A stretch of 64,000 nt of DNA, from NCBI GenBank assembly GCA_031359995.1, contig JANMAT010000116.1, positions 1 through 64,000 on the forward strand, given 5' to 3'. Source of the stretch: JANMAT01 sp031359995. Its GTDB lineage: Bacteria; Actinomycetota; Acidimicrobiia; Acidimicrobiales; Ilumatobacteraceae. Position 1 is the first letter of the stretch. The number at the start of each line of letters is the position of its first letter. The notes beneath the pieces are model-generated. The model was not told the origin of the DNA. It searched no databases and saw nothing but the letters and a program-made list of their open reading frames with translations. The position numbers and the translations under genes are program-made. Positions 8,301 to 16,594 of this stretch are shown one piece after another.

Positions 8301-9380
8301 TCAGAAGACGATGACGTTGCGAAGGGCGTCGCCGGCCTTCACGTCGGCGATGGCCTCGTTGATCTGGTCGAGCGGGTAGCGGCCGCTCACCAGTTCGTCC
8401 AGCTTCACCCGGCCCTGGCGGTACAAGGCCACCAGGTTGGGGATGTCGACCCCGATGCGGGCCGAGCCCATCTTGGAGCCCAGGATCCGCTGGCTGGAGG
8501 CGGCCATGGTGCCGGGGTCGATCTCGGACATCACGCCGGTGGCCGGCATGCCCACCAGCACGACCGCGCCACCCTTGGCCAGCAGCGCGTACGACGCGTC
8601 GAAGGCCGCTTTGGCGCCGACGGTCACGAACACGTGGTCGGCGCCGCGGCCGCCGGTGACCGCCCGCACCGCGGCGACCACGTCGTCGGTGCGCGGGTTG
8701 ATCGTGTGCGTCGCGCCGAAACGGCGGGCGGCGTCGAGCTTCGAGTCGGCCAGGTCGATGGCGATCACCGTCTGCGCCCCTGACACGCGGGCACCCTGCA
8801 CGCTGTTCAACCCGACGCCGCCGCACCCGAACACGACCACGTGGCTGCCCGCGCCGACCTGGGCGGTGTTGGTGACGGCACCGAACCCGGTGATGACGCC
8901 GCAGGCCAGCAGCGACGCCACCTCGAACGCGATGTCGTCGGCCACCTTCACCACCTGGGACGCCTCCACCAGCGCCTGTTCGGCGAACGCCGCCGTTCGC
9001 ATCCCGTGCACCACCGGCGCGCCCGACGCGTCGGTGAGCGGGCTGCGCTCGTCGAGGGCGAAGGTGGTCTCGCACGTGACCGGCTGGCCGAGCAGGCAGC
9101 CGTGGCAGTGCCCGCACGATCGGATGAGCGTGACCACCACGTGGTCCCCGGGCGCCACCGCGGTGACCCCGGCGCCCACGGCCCGCACCACACCGGCGCC
9201 CTCGTGCCCGTACACCGCCGGCAGCGTGCCGCCCCAGCCGCCCTCGGCGTAGGTGATGTCGCTGTGGCAGATGGCGGTGGCCCGCATGTCGACGAGCACC
9301 TCGCCCGGCCCCGGATCGGCCAGCGTGACCTCCTCGATGACGAGCGGTGCGCCGAAGGCACGGCAGACGGCAGCCTTCAT
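8301..9380 (-). CDS. Zn-dependent alcohol/formaldehyde dehydrogenase (MDR family)
   Basis: 359 residues of the medium-chain dehydrogenase family. Catalytic zinc ligands are Cys38 and the His59-Glu60 pair (GHEGAGVV), structural zinc ligands Cys89, Cys92, Cys95 and Cys103, and the coenzyme fold has VVVFGCGGVGLN. The sequence resembles class III and NDMA-dependent alcohol dehydrogenases of Actinobacteria. In this neighbourhood formaldehyde (or its thiol adduct) from demethylation, or trimethylaminobutanol-type alcohols, are reasonable substrates, but none is proven. GGAGGA lies 7 nt before the ATG. It precedes the IclR gene by 84 bp on the same strand. Confidence 0.87.
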   Translation of the reverse strand: MKAAVCRAFGAPLVIEEVTLADPGPGEVLVDMRATAICHSDITYAEGGWGGTLPAVYGHEGAGVVRAVGAGVTAVAPGDHVVVTLIRSCGHCHGCLLGQPVTCETTFALDERSPLTDASGAPVVHGMRTAAFAEQALVEASQVVKVADDIAFEVASLLACGVITGFGAVTNTAQVGAGSHVVVFGCGGVGLNSVQGARVSGAQTVIAIDLADSKLDAARRFGATHTINPRTDDVVAAVRAVTGGRGADHVFVTVGAKAAFDASYALLAKGGAVVLVGMPATGVMSEIDPGTMAASSQRILGSKMGSARIGVDIPNLVALYRQGRVKLDELVSGRYPLDQINEAIADVKAGDALRNVIVF

Positions 9381-9476
9381 GGGTGATCCTCCGGAACGAG
9401 CGGCCGAGCGGGCCGGGACGAGACGTGACGGGGCGACATCATCGCCCGTCGCGGCCGGTCCGGCGACTCGTGCCCG

Positions 9477-10544
9477 TCAGCCGTTGGGATTGTTGTTGCC
9501 GCCGCCGCCGCCACCGCCGCCGTTGCCCGGCTTGACGGTGATGGTGATGGCCGGGGTGTTGCTGGGCATCGTGGCGGTGGCGATGCTGGTGTCGACCGGC
9601 TCGTCCGGGCCTTTGATGGTGGCCGGTGGCCCCTTGGGCCTGGGCACCGACGAGCTGGCGCCCGGCGTGGACGACCCGGTGGACGGCTCCGAGGTGGGCG
9701 CCAGCACGTCGGCACAGAACTCGAGCACGGTCATGCCCCTGGCCTCGGCGGCCATGCGCAGCGAGGCGAAGGCGACACCGTTGGGATCGGACCCGTTCTT
9801 CTGCAGCTGCGCGTAGGCGGTGCACAGGCCTCTCTTGGCCGGCCCTTCGATGCTCGGTCCGGCGGGCGTGGAGGCGTCGCTGCGCTCGGTGCCCTCGACC
9901 GACGACGGTGAGGTGGCCTGGTCAGCGTCGGTGGAGGGGGCGACCGAGGGCTCGGTCGACGAGCTCGAGGTGCTGGCTGCGGTGGTGGCCGTGGTGGGAG
10001 ACGCCGCGGTCGCCTCTGAGGTGCTGGTGGCGACGGCGGACGACGACGTGCTGGCGGCGGTCGTCGTGGCCGAGGCGCCATCGGCCAGTTCGCCGACGGC
10101 GCCGTGGCCGACGTGGCGTGGATCGGGCAGCGAGAGGCCGACGTGCGAGGCGGCACCGGCGACGGTGCGCTGCAGGGGGTCGGGCAGGTGGCCGGTGGCG
10201 GCCGCGGCGGCGCCGGCCGAGCACAGCGTGGCGACGACGACGCCGGCGGCGATACGGCCGGGGACACCCAGGCGGCGACGCCGCGGGCGGGCCAGCGTGC
10301 TCACCGCCAGCACGGTCGTGGCCGGCGTGAGGACGACCGTGCGGGCCAACGACGTGGCCGCGGCGTCGGCGGCCGCCCGCTCGGCCCCGGTGGCCGGCCC
10401 GGCGGCGGCGCGGAGCACGGCGGCGGTGGCCACGACGGTGTCGTGGGCGTCGGCGGGTGGCGCGCCCCCGGCGAGGAGACGATCGGCCAACTCTTCGGGC
10501 ACCAGGTGGTTCGGCACGTCGTCCAGATCGTCGGAGGCCGTCAC
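9477..10544 (-). CDS. Membrane-anchored putative anti-sigma partner
   Basis: 355 residues, no family recognised with confidence. A cytoplasmic N-terminal region of about 90 residues leads to a single membrane segment (IAAGVVVATLCSAGAAAAA near 98-116). An extracytoplasmic part follows with a long Ser/Thr linker, a segment with two Cys (GLCTAYAQLQKN ... VLEFCADV) and a Gly/Asn-rich tail. It overlaps the sigma-factor stop (GTGA), the arrangement expected for a membrane anti-sigma factor. It lacks the HxxxCxxC zinc motif, so it would be a non-ZAS type. Sigma partnership is inferred from synteny and topology. The 96 bp between this gene and the dehydrogenase gene hold nothing I recognise. Confidence 0.6.
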   Translation of the reverse strand: MTASDDLDDVPNHLVPEELADRLLAGGAPPADAHDTVVATAAVLRAAAGPATGAERAAADAAATSLARTVVLTPATTVLAVSTLARPRRRRLGVPGRIAAGVVVATLCSAGAAAAATGHLPDPLQRTVAGAASHVGLSLPDPRHVGHGAVGELADGASATTTAASTSSSAVATSTSEATAASPTTATTAASTSSSSTEPSVAPSTDADQATSPSSVEGTERSDASTPAGPSIEGPAKRGLCTAYAQLQKNGSDPNGVAFASLRMAAEARGMTVLEFCADVLAPTSEPSTGSSTPGASSSVPRPKGPPATIKGPDEPVDTSIATATMPSNTPAITITVKPGNGGGGGGGGNNNPNG

Positions 10545-11122
10545 GGTGTTACACCCAGTCGCGAGCCGAGCCGGTCGGCCAGCTTGCGCACGGCCCGGTG
10601 CTGGTTGACGCGTACCCAGGTGACCGGGCGGCCCATGACGGCGGCGACCTGCTCGGTGCTGAGGTCGCCGAGGATGCGCAGCAGCACCACCTCGGCCTGG
10701 TCCTCGGGTAGCAGCGCCACCACGAGCGCGGCGGCGTGCTCGGCCGACAGCTTGTCGAGGGCCTCGCCTTCGGGTGCCGCCGGGCCGGCCCGCTCGGCGA
10801 AGGCGGCGGCATCGGTCGGTTCCGTACGGCGGCGCCCGGCCCGGCGGCGGTGGTCGGCCAGCCGCCGGCGGGCGATCGAGAAGACCCACGCCCGGAGCTC
10901 GGGCTCGCCGCCCTGGAACCCGGCCAGGCCGCGGGCGACGGCCTCCCAGACCTCGGCGGCGAGGTCGTCGGCGGCCCGGGGCTCCTGGGCGTGCAGGAAG
11001 CGGCCGAGGCGGGGGTGGAGGTCGTGGAACAGCACGGCCACGGCCGCGGGCTCACCGCGGCGGGCGCCGTCGAGCGCGGCGGCCACGCCGTGCGCGCCCG
11101 TGTCGTCATCCACCCCGGCCAT
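10541..11122 (-). CDS. ECF-like RNA polymerase sigma factor
   Basis: 193 residues with sigma-70 regions 2 and 4. Region 2 contains ADDLAAEVWEAVARGL and LRAWVFSIARRRLADHRRR. Region 4 contains LLPEDQAEVVLLRILGDLSTEQVAAVMGR and WVRVNQHRAVRKLADRLG, the HTH that reads the -35 box. There is no region 1 or 3, as usual for ECF factors. The ATG at 11122 is preceded by TACGGT with a 6-nt gap, a leaderless arrangement. The stop overlaps the membrane partner's start, so both are made together. Confidence 0.9.
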   Translation of the reverse strand: MAGVDDDTGAHGVAAALDGARRGEPAAVAVLFHDLHPRLGRFLHAQEPRAADDLAAEVWEAVARGLAGFQGGEPELRAWVFSIARRRLADHRRRAGRRRTEPTDAAAFAERAGPAAPEGEALDKLSAEHAAALVVALLPEDQAEVVLLRILGDLSTEQVAAVMGRPVTWVRVNQHRAVRKLADRLGSRLGVTP

Positions 11123-11128
11123 GGACCG

Positions 11129-11134
11129 ACCGTA
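11129..11134 (-). promoter_or_regulatory. -10 box for leaderless sigma-factor mRNA
   Basis: TACGGT on the minus strand, 6 nt before the ATG of the sigma-factor gene, with no Shine-Dalgarno between. It fits the TANNNT leaderless pattern seen at several other genes in the window. Confidence 0.5.
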
Positions 11135-11163
11135 CCCCCGTGGGCGGGTCGGGGAACGACGGG

Positions 11164-11781
11164 CTACGGGTGCCGCGGCGGCCGGAGCCGGTCCTCGAGC
11201 ACCCGCCGAGTCTGGCTCTCGAAGCTGCGCACGTGGCCGTCGATGAGCTCGGCGGCGCCCTCGCCGTCGCCGGCGCGCAGCGCGGCGAGGATGCGGCGGT
11301 GCTCGGCCAGGGCGGCGCGCAGGTCGGCCACGTCGCGCACGTACCGGTGCCAGAGCCGTTCGCTCTGGGTGTAGAGCATCTCCAGCGTCTGGGTCAGGAA
11401 GCGGTTCTCCGACGCGGCCCACACCTGCTCGTGGCACACCCGGTCGGCCTGCAGGAGCTCGTCCCACGGGGCGTCGTCGCCCAGGGCGTCGGCCCGGTCG
11501 AGGGCGGTCTGCATGGTGGCCCAGTGCTGCTCCGTGCCGCGCTTGGCCGCCAGCCGGTGCACGTAGGGCTCCAGGATCGTGCGGGTCTCGTACAGCAGGG
11601 CGAGGTCGCCGACGTCGATGGGGGTGACCATCACACCGCGGCGGGGGATGACGGTCACCAGCTGGTCGCGCTCGAGCCGCTGGAGCGCCTCGCGAATGGG
11701 CGTGCGGCCGATGCCGGTGCGCGCCTGCAGGTCGTCTTCGCGCACGATGGCTCCGGGCGGCAGCTCCACCCGCACGATCAT
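11164..11781 (-). CDS. GntR family regulator, FadR/FCD type
   Basis: At least 205 residues: a winged HTH (REDDLQARTGIGRTPIREALQRLERDQLVTV) and an FCD ligand domain with metal-type His residues (RTILEPYVHRLA, HRRILAALRAGD, IDGHVRSFE). The ATG at 11781 truncates the first helix of the winged helix. The frame upstream reads ITTESLGAAAYEQIKQ, the usual GntR N-terminus, back to an ATC at 11829, before an in-frame TAG at 11841-11839. No ATG, GTG or TTG lies in that extension. TAGGCT sits 6 nt before the ATC, so an unusual leaderless ATC start is possible. It is divergent from the dimethylglycine dehydrogenase operon and probably regulates it. Confidence 0.85.
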   Translation of the reverse strand: MIVRVELPPGAIVREDDLQARTGIGRTPIREALQRLERDQLVTVIPRRGVMVTPIDVGDLALLYETRTILEPYVHRLAAKRGTEQHWATMQTALDRADALGDDAPWDELLQADRVCHEQVWAASENRFLTQTLEMLYTQSERLWHRYVRDVADLRAALAEHRRILAALRAGDGEGAAELIDGHVRSFESQTRRVLEDRLRPPRHP

Positions 11782-11835
11782 CTGCTTGATCTGCTCGTAG
11801 GCGGCCGCGCCCAGCGATTCCGTCGTGATGCGCCC

Positions 11836-11870
11836 AGCCTAGCGTGTGATATATCTTCCGTACACCAGCT
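11836..11870. promoter_or_regulatory. Divergent promoters and candidate GntR operator
   Basis: Two -10-like hexamers overlap here: TAGGCT on the minus strand (11841-11836) toward the GntR gene and TAGCGT on the plus strand (11840-11845) toward the dehydrogenase operon. The perfect palindrome GATATATC follows at once, inside a GTGT-n14-ACAC frame (11845-11866), AT-rich against the local GC content. This suits autoregulation and joint control by the GntR protein. The palindrome is seen; the binding is inferred. Confidence 0.4.
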
Positions 11871-11926
11871 ATCGCACCACGCGCGCCGGAGGGTCCGGCC
11901 GTGCGCGAAGCCCGAGGGAGAGCGCC

Positions 11927-14440
11927 GTGAGCGAAGTGCCGAGCCGCGCCAAGGTCGTCGTCATCGGAGCCGGCATCGTCGGCAACTGCCTGGTCGGCCA
12001 TCTGGCCGAACTCGGCTGGACCGACATGGTCCTCATCGACAAGGGGCCGCTGCCCAACCCCGGCGGCTCCACCGGCCACGCGTCGAACTTCATCTTCCCG
12101 ACCGATCACAACAAGGAGATGGCGGCCCTCACGCTGGAGAGCCAGCGCCAGTACGTGGAGCTCGGCATGAACACCACGTGCGGCGGCATCGAGGTCGCCC
12201 GCGTCCCCGAGCGCCTGGAGGAGCTGAGGCGGCGCATGACCTCGGCCAAGAGCTGGGGCATCGACGCCCGCCTGCTCACCCCGGCCGAGGTGAAGGAGCT
12301 GGTGCCCTTCATCAACGAGGAGGTCATCCTGGGCGGCTTCTACACGCCGAGCGTGTCGGTGGTCGACTCGCTGCAGACCGGCACCATCATGCGCGAGCGC
12401 GCCGTGGCCCAGGGCCTGCAGGTGTTCGCCAACACCGAGGTGCTCGACCTGGAGGTGGAGAACGGCACCGTCACGGCCGTCGTCACCGACAAGGGCCGCA
12501 TCGAGGCCGAGCACGTGGTCATCGCCTGCGGCGTGTGGAGCCCGCGCATCGCCCGCATGGCCGGCGCCACCATCCCGCTCACGCCGGCGGTGCACCAGAT
12601 GGCCGACGTCGGCCCCATCGAGATCCTGCAGCGCTCGGGCAAGGAGGTCGCCTACCCGATCGTGCGCGACATGGACACGTTCTGCTACGAGCGCCAGACG
12701 TCGGGCTCGATGGAGGTTGGCTCCTACGCCCACCGCCCCATCTTCATGCGGCCCGACGACATCCCGTCGATCCAGGACTCGGCCCTGTCGCCCACCGAGC
12801 TGCCCTTCACCGCCGACGACTTCGACGAGCAGTTCGAGCAGGCGCTCGAGCTGATGGGCGAGATCCTGGAGACGGCCGAGATCCGCTACGCCATCAACGG
12901 CCTGCTCTCGCTCACGCCCGACGCCATGCCGGTGCTGGGCGAGACGGTGGAGGTGCGCAACCTGTGGTCGGCCGCCGCGGTGTGGATCAAGGAAGGTCCG
13001 GGCATCGCCAAGATGGTGGCCGAGTGGATGACGTACGGCTACCCGCACCTGTGTGACCCGCACAGCAGCGACATCAGCCGCCTGTACCCGCACGAGCGCA
13101 CCGAGCACCACATCAACGCCCGCTGCGCCGAGCACTACAACAAGACCTACGGCATCGTGCACCCGCGTGAGCAGTGGGGGAGCGAGCGGGGCATGCGGCG
13201 CAGCCCCTTCTACGCCCGTGAGGAAGCGGCCGGCGCGGTGTTCTTCGACGCCCGCGGCTGGGAGCGCCCCCAGTGGTACGAGTCGAACGCGAAGCTCATG
13301 GCGAAGTACCCCGGCCAGTGCGAGCCGCGCCCGCACGAGTGGGATGCCCGCTGGTGGTCGCCCATCATCAACGCCGAGCACCTGGCCATGCGCGAGAGCG
13401 TCGGCATGGTCGACCTGACCGCGTTCAACGAGTTCGACTTCACCGGCCCGGGCACGCTGGCGTTCCTGCAGTACGTGTGCGTCAACAACGTCGACGTGCC
13501 GGTCGGCCGTTCGGTCTACACGCCGCTGCTCACGCCCCACGGCGGCTTCCGTGGCGACCTCACCATCCAGCGCCTCGGCACCGACCACTTCCGCGTCATC
13601 ACCGGCGCGTTCGACGGTGGCCGCGACAACTACTGGTTCCGCCGCCACATGCCCACCGACGGCTCGGTGACCTTCACCGACATGTCGCAGAGCCTGTGCA
13701 CCGTCGGCGTGTGGGGTCCCGATGCCGAGAAGGTCCTGGCCAAGACGGCCGAGGGCGACGTCTCGCAGGCTGGCTTCCCCTACGGCGCCGTGCGCGAGGT
13801 GCTGGTGGACGGCATCCCCACGGTGATGTTCCGCATCTCCTACGTCGGCGAGAACGGCTGGGAGATCTACACCCGCATGGAGCACGGCCTGCGCCTGTGG
13901 GACACCATCGCCGCCGCCGGCGAGGAGCTCGGCATCGTGCCCGTGGGCATCGGCGTGTACGCGGTGACCGGGCGCATCGAGAAGGGCTACCGCCTCATGG
14001 GCGCCGAGCTCGAGAGCGAGTACGACCCGGTGGAGGCCGGCCTGGCCCGGCCCCGCGTGAAGTCGGCCGACTTCATCGGCAAGGAGGCGTACCTGAAGGC
14101 GCGCGACGTCGAGCCCGCCGCCGTCATGTGCACGCTGAAGATGGAGAGCCACCGCTCGGCCGCGGGCATCGACCGGTTCCCGACCGGCGGCAGCGAGCCG
14201 ATCCTGACCAAGGACGGCGAGCGCATCGTCGACGTCAAGGGCCGGGTCTCGCGGGTCACCACGGCCGGCGCCGGCCCCTCGGTGGGCGCGTACCTGCTGC
14301 TCGCCTACCTGCCGCCCGAGTGCGCGGTGGAGGGCAACGAGCTGAAGGTCATGTACATGAACGAGCTCTACCCCGTGACCGTCGCCCGTGTCGGCAGCAA
14401 GCCCCTGTTCGACCCCGACGACGCCCGGATGAAGTCGTGA
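11927..14440 (+). CDS. Dimethylglycine/sarcosine dehydrogenase-like flavoprotein (DAO + GcvT)
   Basis: 837 residues, the length of dimethylglycine dehydrogenases. An N-terminal DAO/FAD domain starts with VVVIGAGIVGN (residues 10-20). GGSTGHASNF places His51 where family members attach FAD covalently (GSTWHAAG type). A middle FAO_M-like segment follows, then a C-terminal GcvT folate domain (MRESVGMVDLTAFNEFDFTGPG; ISYVGENGWEIY; VGIGVYAVTGRIEKGYRLMG) that captures released formaldehyde as methylene-THF. Electrons would go to the ETF encoded just downstream. Substrates are likely N-methylated glycines arising from betaine. GTG at 11927 has GAGGGAG upstream; the open frame further upstream lacks family sequence. 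The stop overlaps etfB. Confidence 0.85.
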   Translation: MSEVPSRAKVVVIGAGIVGNCLVGHLAELGWTDMVLIDKGPLPNPGGSTGHASNFIFPTDHNKEMAALTLESQRQYVELGMNTTCGGIEVARVPERLEELRRRMTSAKSWGIDARLLTPAEVKELVPFINEEVILGGFYTPSVSVVDSLQTGTIMRERAVAQGLQVFANTEVLDLEVENGTVTAVVTDKGRIEAEHVVIACGVWSPRIARMAGATIPLTPAVHQMADVGPIEILQRSGKEVAYPIVRDMDTFCYERQTSGSMEVGSYAHRPIFMRPDDIPSIQDSALSPTELPFTADDFDEQFEQALELMGEILETAEIRYAINGLLSLTPDAMPVLGETVEVRNLWSAAAVWIKEGPGIAKMVAEWMTYGYPHLCDPHSSDISRLYPHERTEHHINARCAEHYNKTYGIVHPREQWGSERGMRRSPFYAREEAAGAVFFDARGWERPQWYESNAKLMAKYPGQCEPRPHEWDARWWSPIINAEHLAMRESVGMVDLTAFNEFDFTGPGTLAFLQYVCVNNVDVPVGRSVYTPLLTPHGGFRGDLTIQRLGTDHFRVITGAFDGGRDNYWFRRHMPTDGSVTFTDMSQSLCTVGVWGPDAEKVLAKTAEGDVSQAGFPYGAVREVLVDGIPTVMFRISYVGENGWEIYTRMEHGLRLWDTIAAAGEELGIVPVGIGVYAVTGRIEKGYRLMGAELESEYDPVEAGLARPRVKSADFIGKEAYLKARDVEPAAVMCTLKMESHRSAAGIDRFPTGGSEPILTKDGERIVDVKGRVSRVTTAGAGPSVGAYLLLAYLPPECAVEGNELKVMYMNELYPVTVARVGSKPLFDPDDARMKS

Positions 14441-15201
14441 ACGTGCTGGTGTGCATCAAGCGGGTGCCGGCGCCGGGCGCCCGCATCAACATCACCGCCG
14501 ACGGCCAGGAGGTCGACACCTCGTTCCTCGGGTTCACCATGAGCCCCCACGAGGAGTGCGCGGTCGAAGAGGCGGTGCGGCTCGTCGAGAAGCACGGTGG
14601 CACCGCCACGGTGCTCACCCTCGGCCCCGCCGTCGCCGAGGAGCAACTGCGCTACGCCGCCAGCCTCGGCATCAAGAAGGCCGTGCTGCTGCCCATCGAC
14701 GGGGCGGACTGGGACCCGCAGCGCACGGCCCGCGCCATCGCCGCGGCCGTCGCCGGGATCGAAGCGGTCGCCGGCGCGTTCGACGTGATCCTGTTCGGCA
14801 ACGAGTCGGCCGACTCGGGCGGCTTCCAGGTCGGCGTCCGCGTGGCCCACGCCCTTGGCCGCCCCATGGTGAACGGCATCAAGGGCATCGAGATCGAGGG
14901 CGAGGCGGTCACCGCCCGGCGCCCGATCGACGCCGGCTTCGAGGTGTACGAGCTCACGCTGCCCGTGGTGCTCGGTGTGAAGGAGGGCATCAACCTGCCC
15001 CGCTACCCCACGCTGAAGGGTCGGCTCGACTCGAAGAAGGTGGCGGTGGCCCTGGTGGCGCCCGACCAGCCCGCCGGGGGCCAGACGCTGGTCACGCTGC
15101 AGCGCCCGACCGAAGCCGCCTCGGAGACCATCGTCCTGGGCAACGGCCCCGACGCGGCGGCCGCCGTGGTCGACGTGCTCGTGGAACTCGGGGTGCTGTG
15201 A
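14437..15201 (+). CDS. etfB: Electron transfer flavoprotein beta subunit
   Basis: 254 residues. The N-terminus VNVLVCIKRVPAPGARI and the signature GADWDPQRTARAIA are typical of EtfB, which binds AMP and pairs with EtfA. VGVRVAHALGRPMVNG and LPVVLGVKEGINLPRYPTLKG complete the pattern. GTG start overlaps the flavoprotein dehydrogenase stop. It should accept electrons from that dehydrogenase and pass them toward ETF:quinone oxidoreductase, which is not in this window. Confidence 0.92.
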   Translation: MNVLVCIKRVPAPGARINITADGQEVDTSFLGFTMSPHEECAVEEAVRLVEKHGGTATVLTLGPAVAEEQLRYAASLGIKKAVLLPIDGADWDPQRTARAIAAAVAGIEAVAGAFDVILFGNESADSGGFQVGVRVAHALGRPMVNGIKGIEIEGEAVTARRPIDAGFEVYELTLPVVLGVKEGINLPRYPTLKGRLDSKKVAVALVAPDQPAGGQTLVTLQRPTEAASETIVLGNGPDAAAAVVDVLVELGVL

Positions 15202-16154
15202 TGCTGCTCGTGGTGCTCGAACACGACCGCGGCGAGATCGCCGAGGCGTCGTACGAGGCGCTCACCGCGGGGCGGGCGCTGGCCGCCGCGCTCGGCGTGG
15301 CGCTGCACGCGGCGTCGCTCGGTGCCGACCTGTCCGCCGCTTCGGCGAACTACGGCGCGGTCACCACCCACGTCGTCACCCACGACCTGCTGGCCGACTA
15401 CGGGCCCGAGGCGTGGGGCGAAGCGCTGGCCCAACTGGTGGAGGCCACCGGCGCCACGGTGGTGCTGGCCACCGGCACCGACCGGGGCAACGAGGTGCTG
15501 GCCCAGCTGGCGGCGCGCCGCGACCTGCCCTTCGCCGCCAACTGCAGCGAGATGACGCCCGGCGACCCGTGGCGCGTGGTGCGCGCCCGCTGGGGAGGCT
15601 CGCTGCTGGAGGAGGCCACGGTCGCCGCGCCGGTGCACGTGCTCTCGGTGACCCACCACGCGACCGAGGCGGCGCCGTCGCCCGTCGACGGTGCGGTGGC
15701 CACGTTCGTGCCCGCGCTCGACGCGTCGCTCGGCCGCTCGGTGGTGCGCGACCGGGTGGTGCGCACCGCCGGGGTCACGCTGGGCACGGCCCGCGTGGTG
15801 GTGGGCGGTGGCCGCGGTGTGGGTTCGCCCGAGGGCTTCGGCGTGCTCGAGGAGCTGGCGGGGCTGCTCGGCGGCGTCGTCGGCTGCTCGCGCGCCGTCA
15901 CCAACGCCGGCTGGCGCAACCACACCGATCAGGTCGGCCAGACGGGCACGCGCATCGCCCCTGACATCTACATTGCGTGTGGCATCTCCGGTGCGATCCA
16001 GCACTGGGTGGGAGCCATGGCGTCGAAGCGCATCCTCGCCATCAACACAGACAAGGACGCCAACATGGTCGCCAAAGCCGACTACGCCGTCATCGGCGAC
16101 CTGCACCAGGTGGTGCCGGCCATCGCCGCCGAGATCGAGCGGCGGCGGGCATGA
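15201..16154 (+). CDS. etfA: Electron transfer flavoprotein alpha subunit
   Basis: 317 residues. The C-terminal FAD domain is intact: RAVTNAGW, then GQTGTRIAPDIYIACGISGA and a SKRILAINTDKDANM segment. The N-terminal domain (MLLVVLEHDRGEIAEASYEAL) is the EtfB-like half. The ATG overlaps the etfB stop by one base. It forms the heterodimer with EtfB and serves the adjacent methylglycine dehydrogenase. Confidence 0.93.
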   Translation: MLLVVLEHDRGEIAEASYEALTAGRALAAALGVALHAASLGADLSAASANYGAVTTHVVTHDLLADYGPEAWGEALAQLVEATGATVVLATGTDRGNEVLAQLAARRDLPFAANCSEMTPGDPWRVVRARWGGSLLEEATVAAPVHVLSVTHHATEAAPSPVDGAVATFVPALDASLGRSVVRDRVVRTAGVTLGTARVVVGGGRGVGSPEGFGVLEELAGLLGGVVGCSRAVTNAGWRNHTDQVGQTGTRIAPDIYIACGISGAIQHWVGAMASKRILAINTDKDANMVAKADYAVIGDLHQVVPAIAAEIERRRA

Positions 16155-16594
16155 CCGACGTGGCCGTCCCCGAAGCCGACATGCTCGCGCTGGTCGGCTA
16201 CCGCTTCCCCGGCGGTCGCTACAAGATCGAGCACTGGGAGAACTGGCTGCTCACCGACTGCACCGGCGCCGAACCGCCCGCCGACGATCTGGTGCACCCG
16301 ATCGCGCTGTTCCACGTGCCCATCCTGGGCAGCGGCATCACCATCACCAAGCTGTTCGAACTGGGCCGTGCCGCCGGTGCCGGCTCGGTCGGCCTGGAGA
16401 GCTACGACTGGGAGTACCTGGCGCCGCTGCGCGAGGACGTGGAGTACCGCATCGAGGGTGGCATCGTGTCCGTCGAACGACACACGACCGACACCGGCCA
16501 GGTCTACGACGCCCTGGCCTTCACCATCGAGCTGTTCGACGACGACGATGGCGTGGTCGCCCGCATCACCAACCGCTGGAGGTTCCGCCGATGA
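16151..16594 (+). CDS. Hotdog-fold protein, MaoC N-terminal-like
   Basis: 147 residues, probably one half of a two-subunit MaoC-type hydratase. It has the hotdog helix and sheet pattern (ALFHVPILGSGITITKLFELGRAAGAG, then YLAPLREDVEYRIEGGIVSVE) but no clear catalytic Asp/His motif, as expected of the non-catalytic partner. It overlaps etfA by 4 bp and the catalytic-looking partner by 4 bp. Its presence in a methylamine operon is unexpected. It might act on a CoA thioester of the carnitine/betaine route, or as a betainyl-CoA thioesterase-like protein, but neither can be shown from sequence. Confidence 0.6.
   Translation: MTDVAVPEADMLALVGYRFPGGRYKIEHWENWLLTDCTGAEPPADDLVHPIALFHVPILGSGITITKLFELGRAAGAGSVGLESYDWEYLAPLREDVEYRIEGGIVSVERHTTDTGQVYDALAFTIELFDDDDGVVARITNRWRFRR

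Noticed and set aside
9480..9540. GCC/CCG trinucleotide-rich stretch resembling a repeat element
   Set aside because: It encodes the Gly/Asn tail of the putative anti-sigma partner.
10541..14152. A very long minus-strand open frame of about 1200 codons antisense to the dehydrogenase gene
   Set aside because: Only its last 193 codons (10541-11122) show a protein family, the sigma factor. The rest is the GC-rich shadow of the real plus-strand gene and the GntR gene.
16151..16594. A 4HBT-type betainyl-CoA thioesterase (CdhB) assignment
   Set aside because: The sequence looks more like a MaoC N-terminal half and lacks a recognisable 4HBT motif, so only a generic hotdog call is given.
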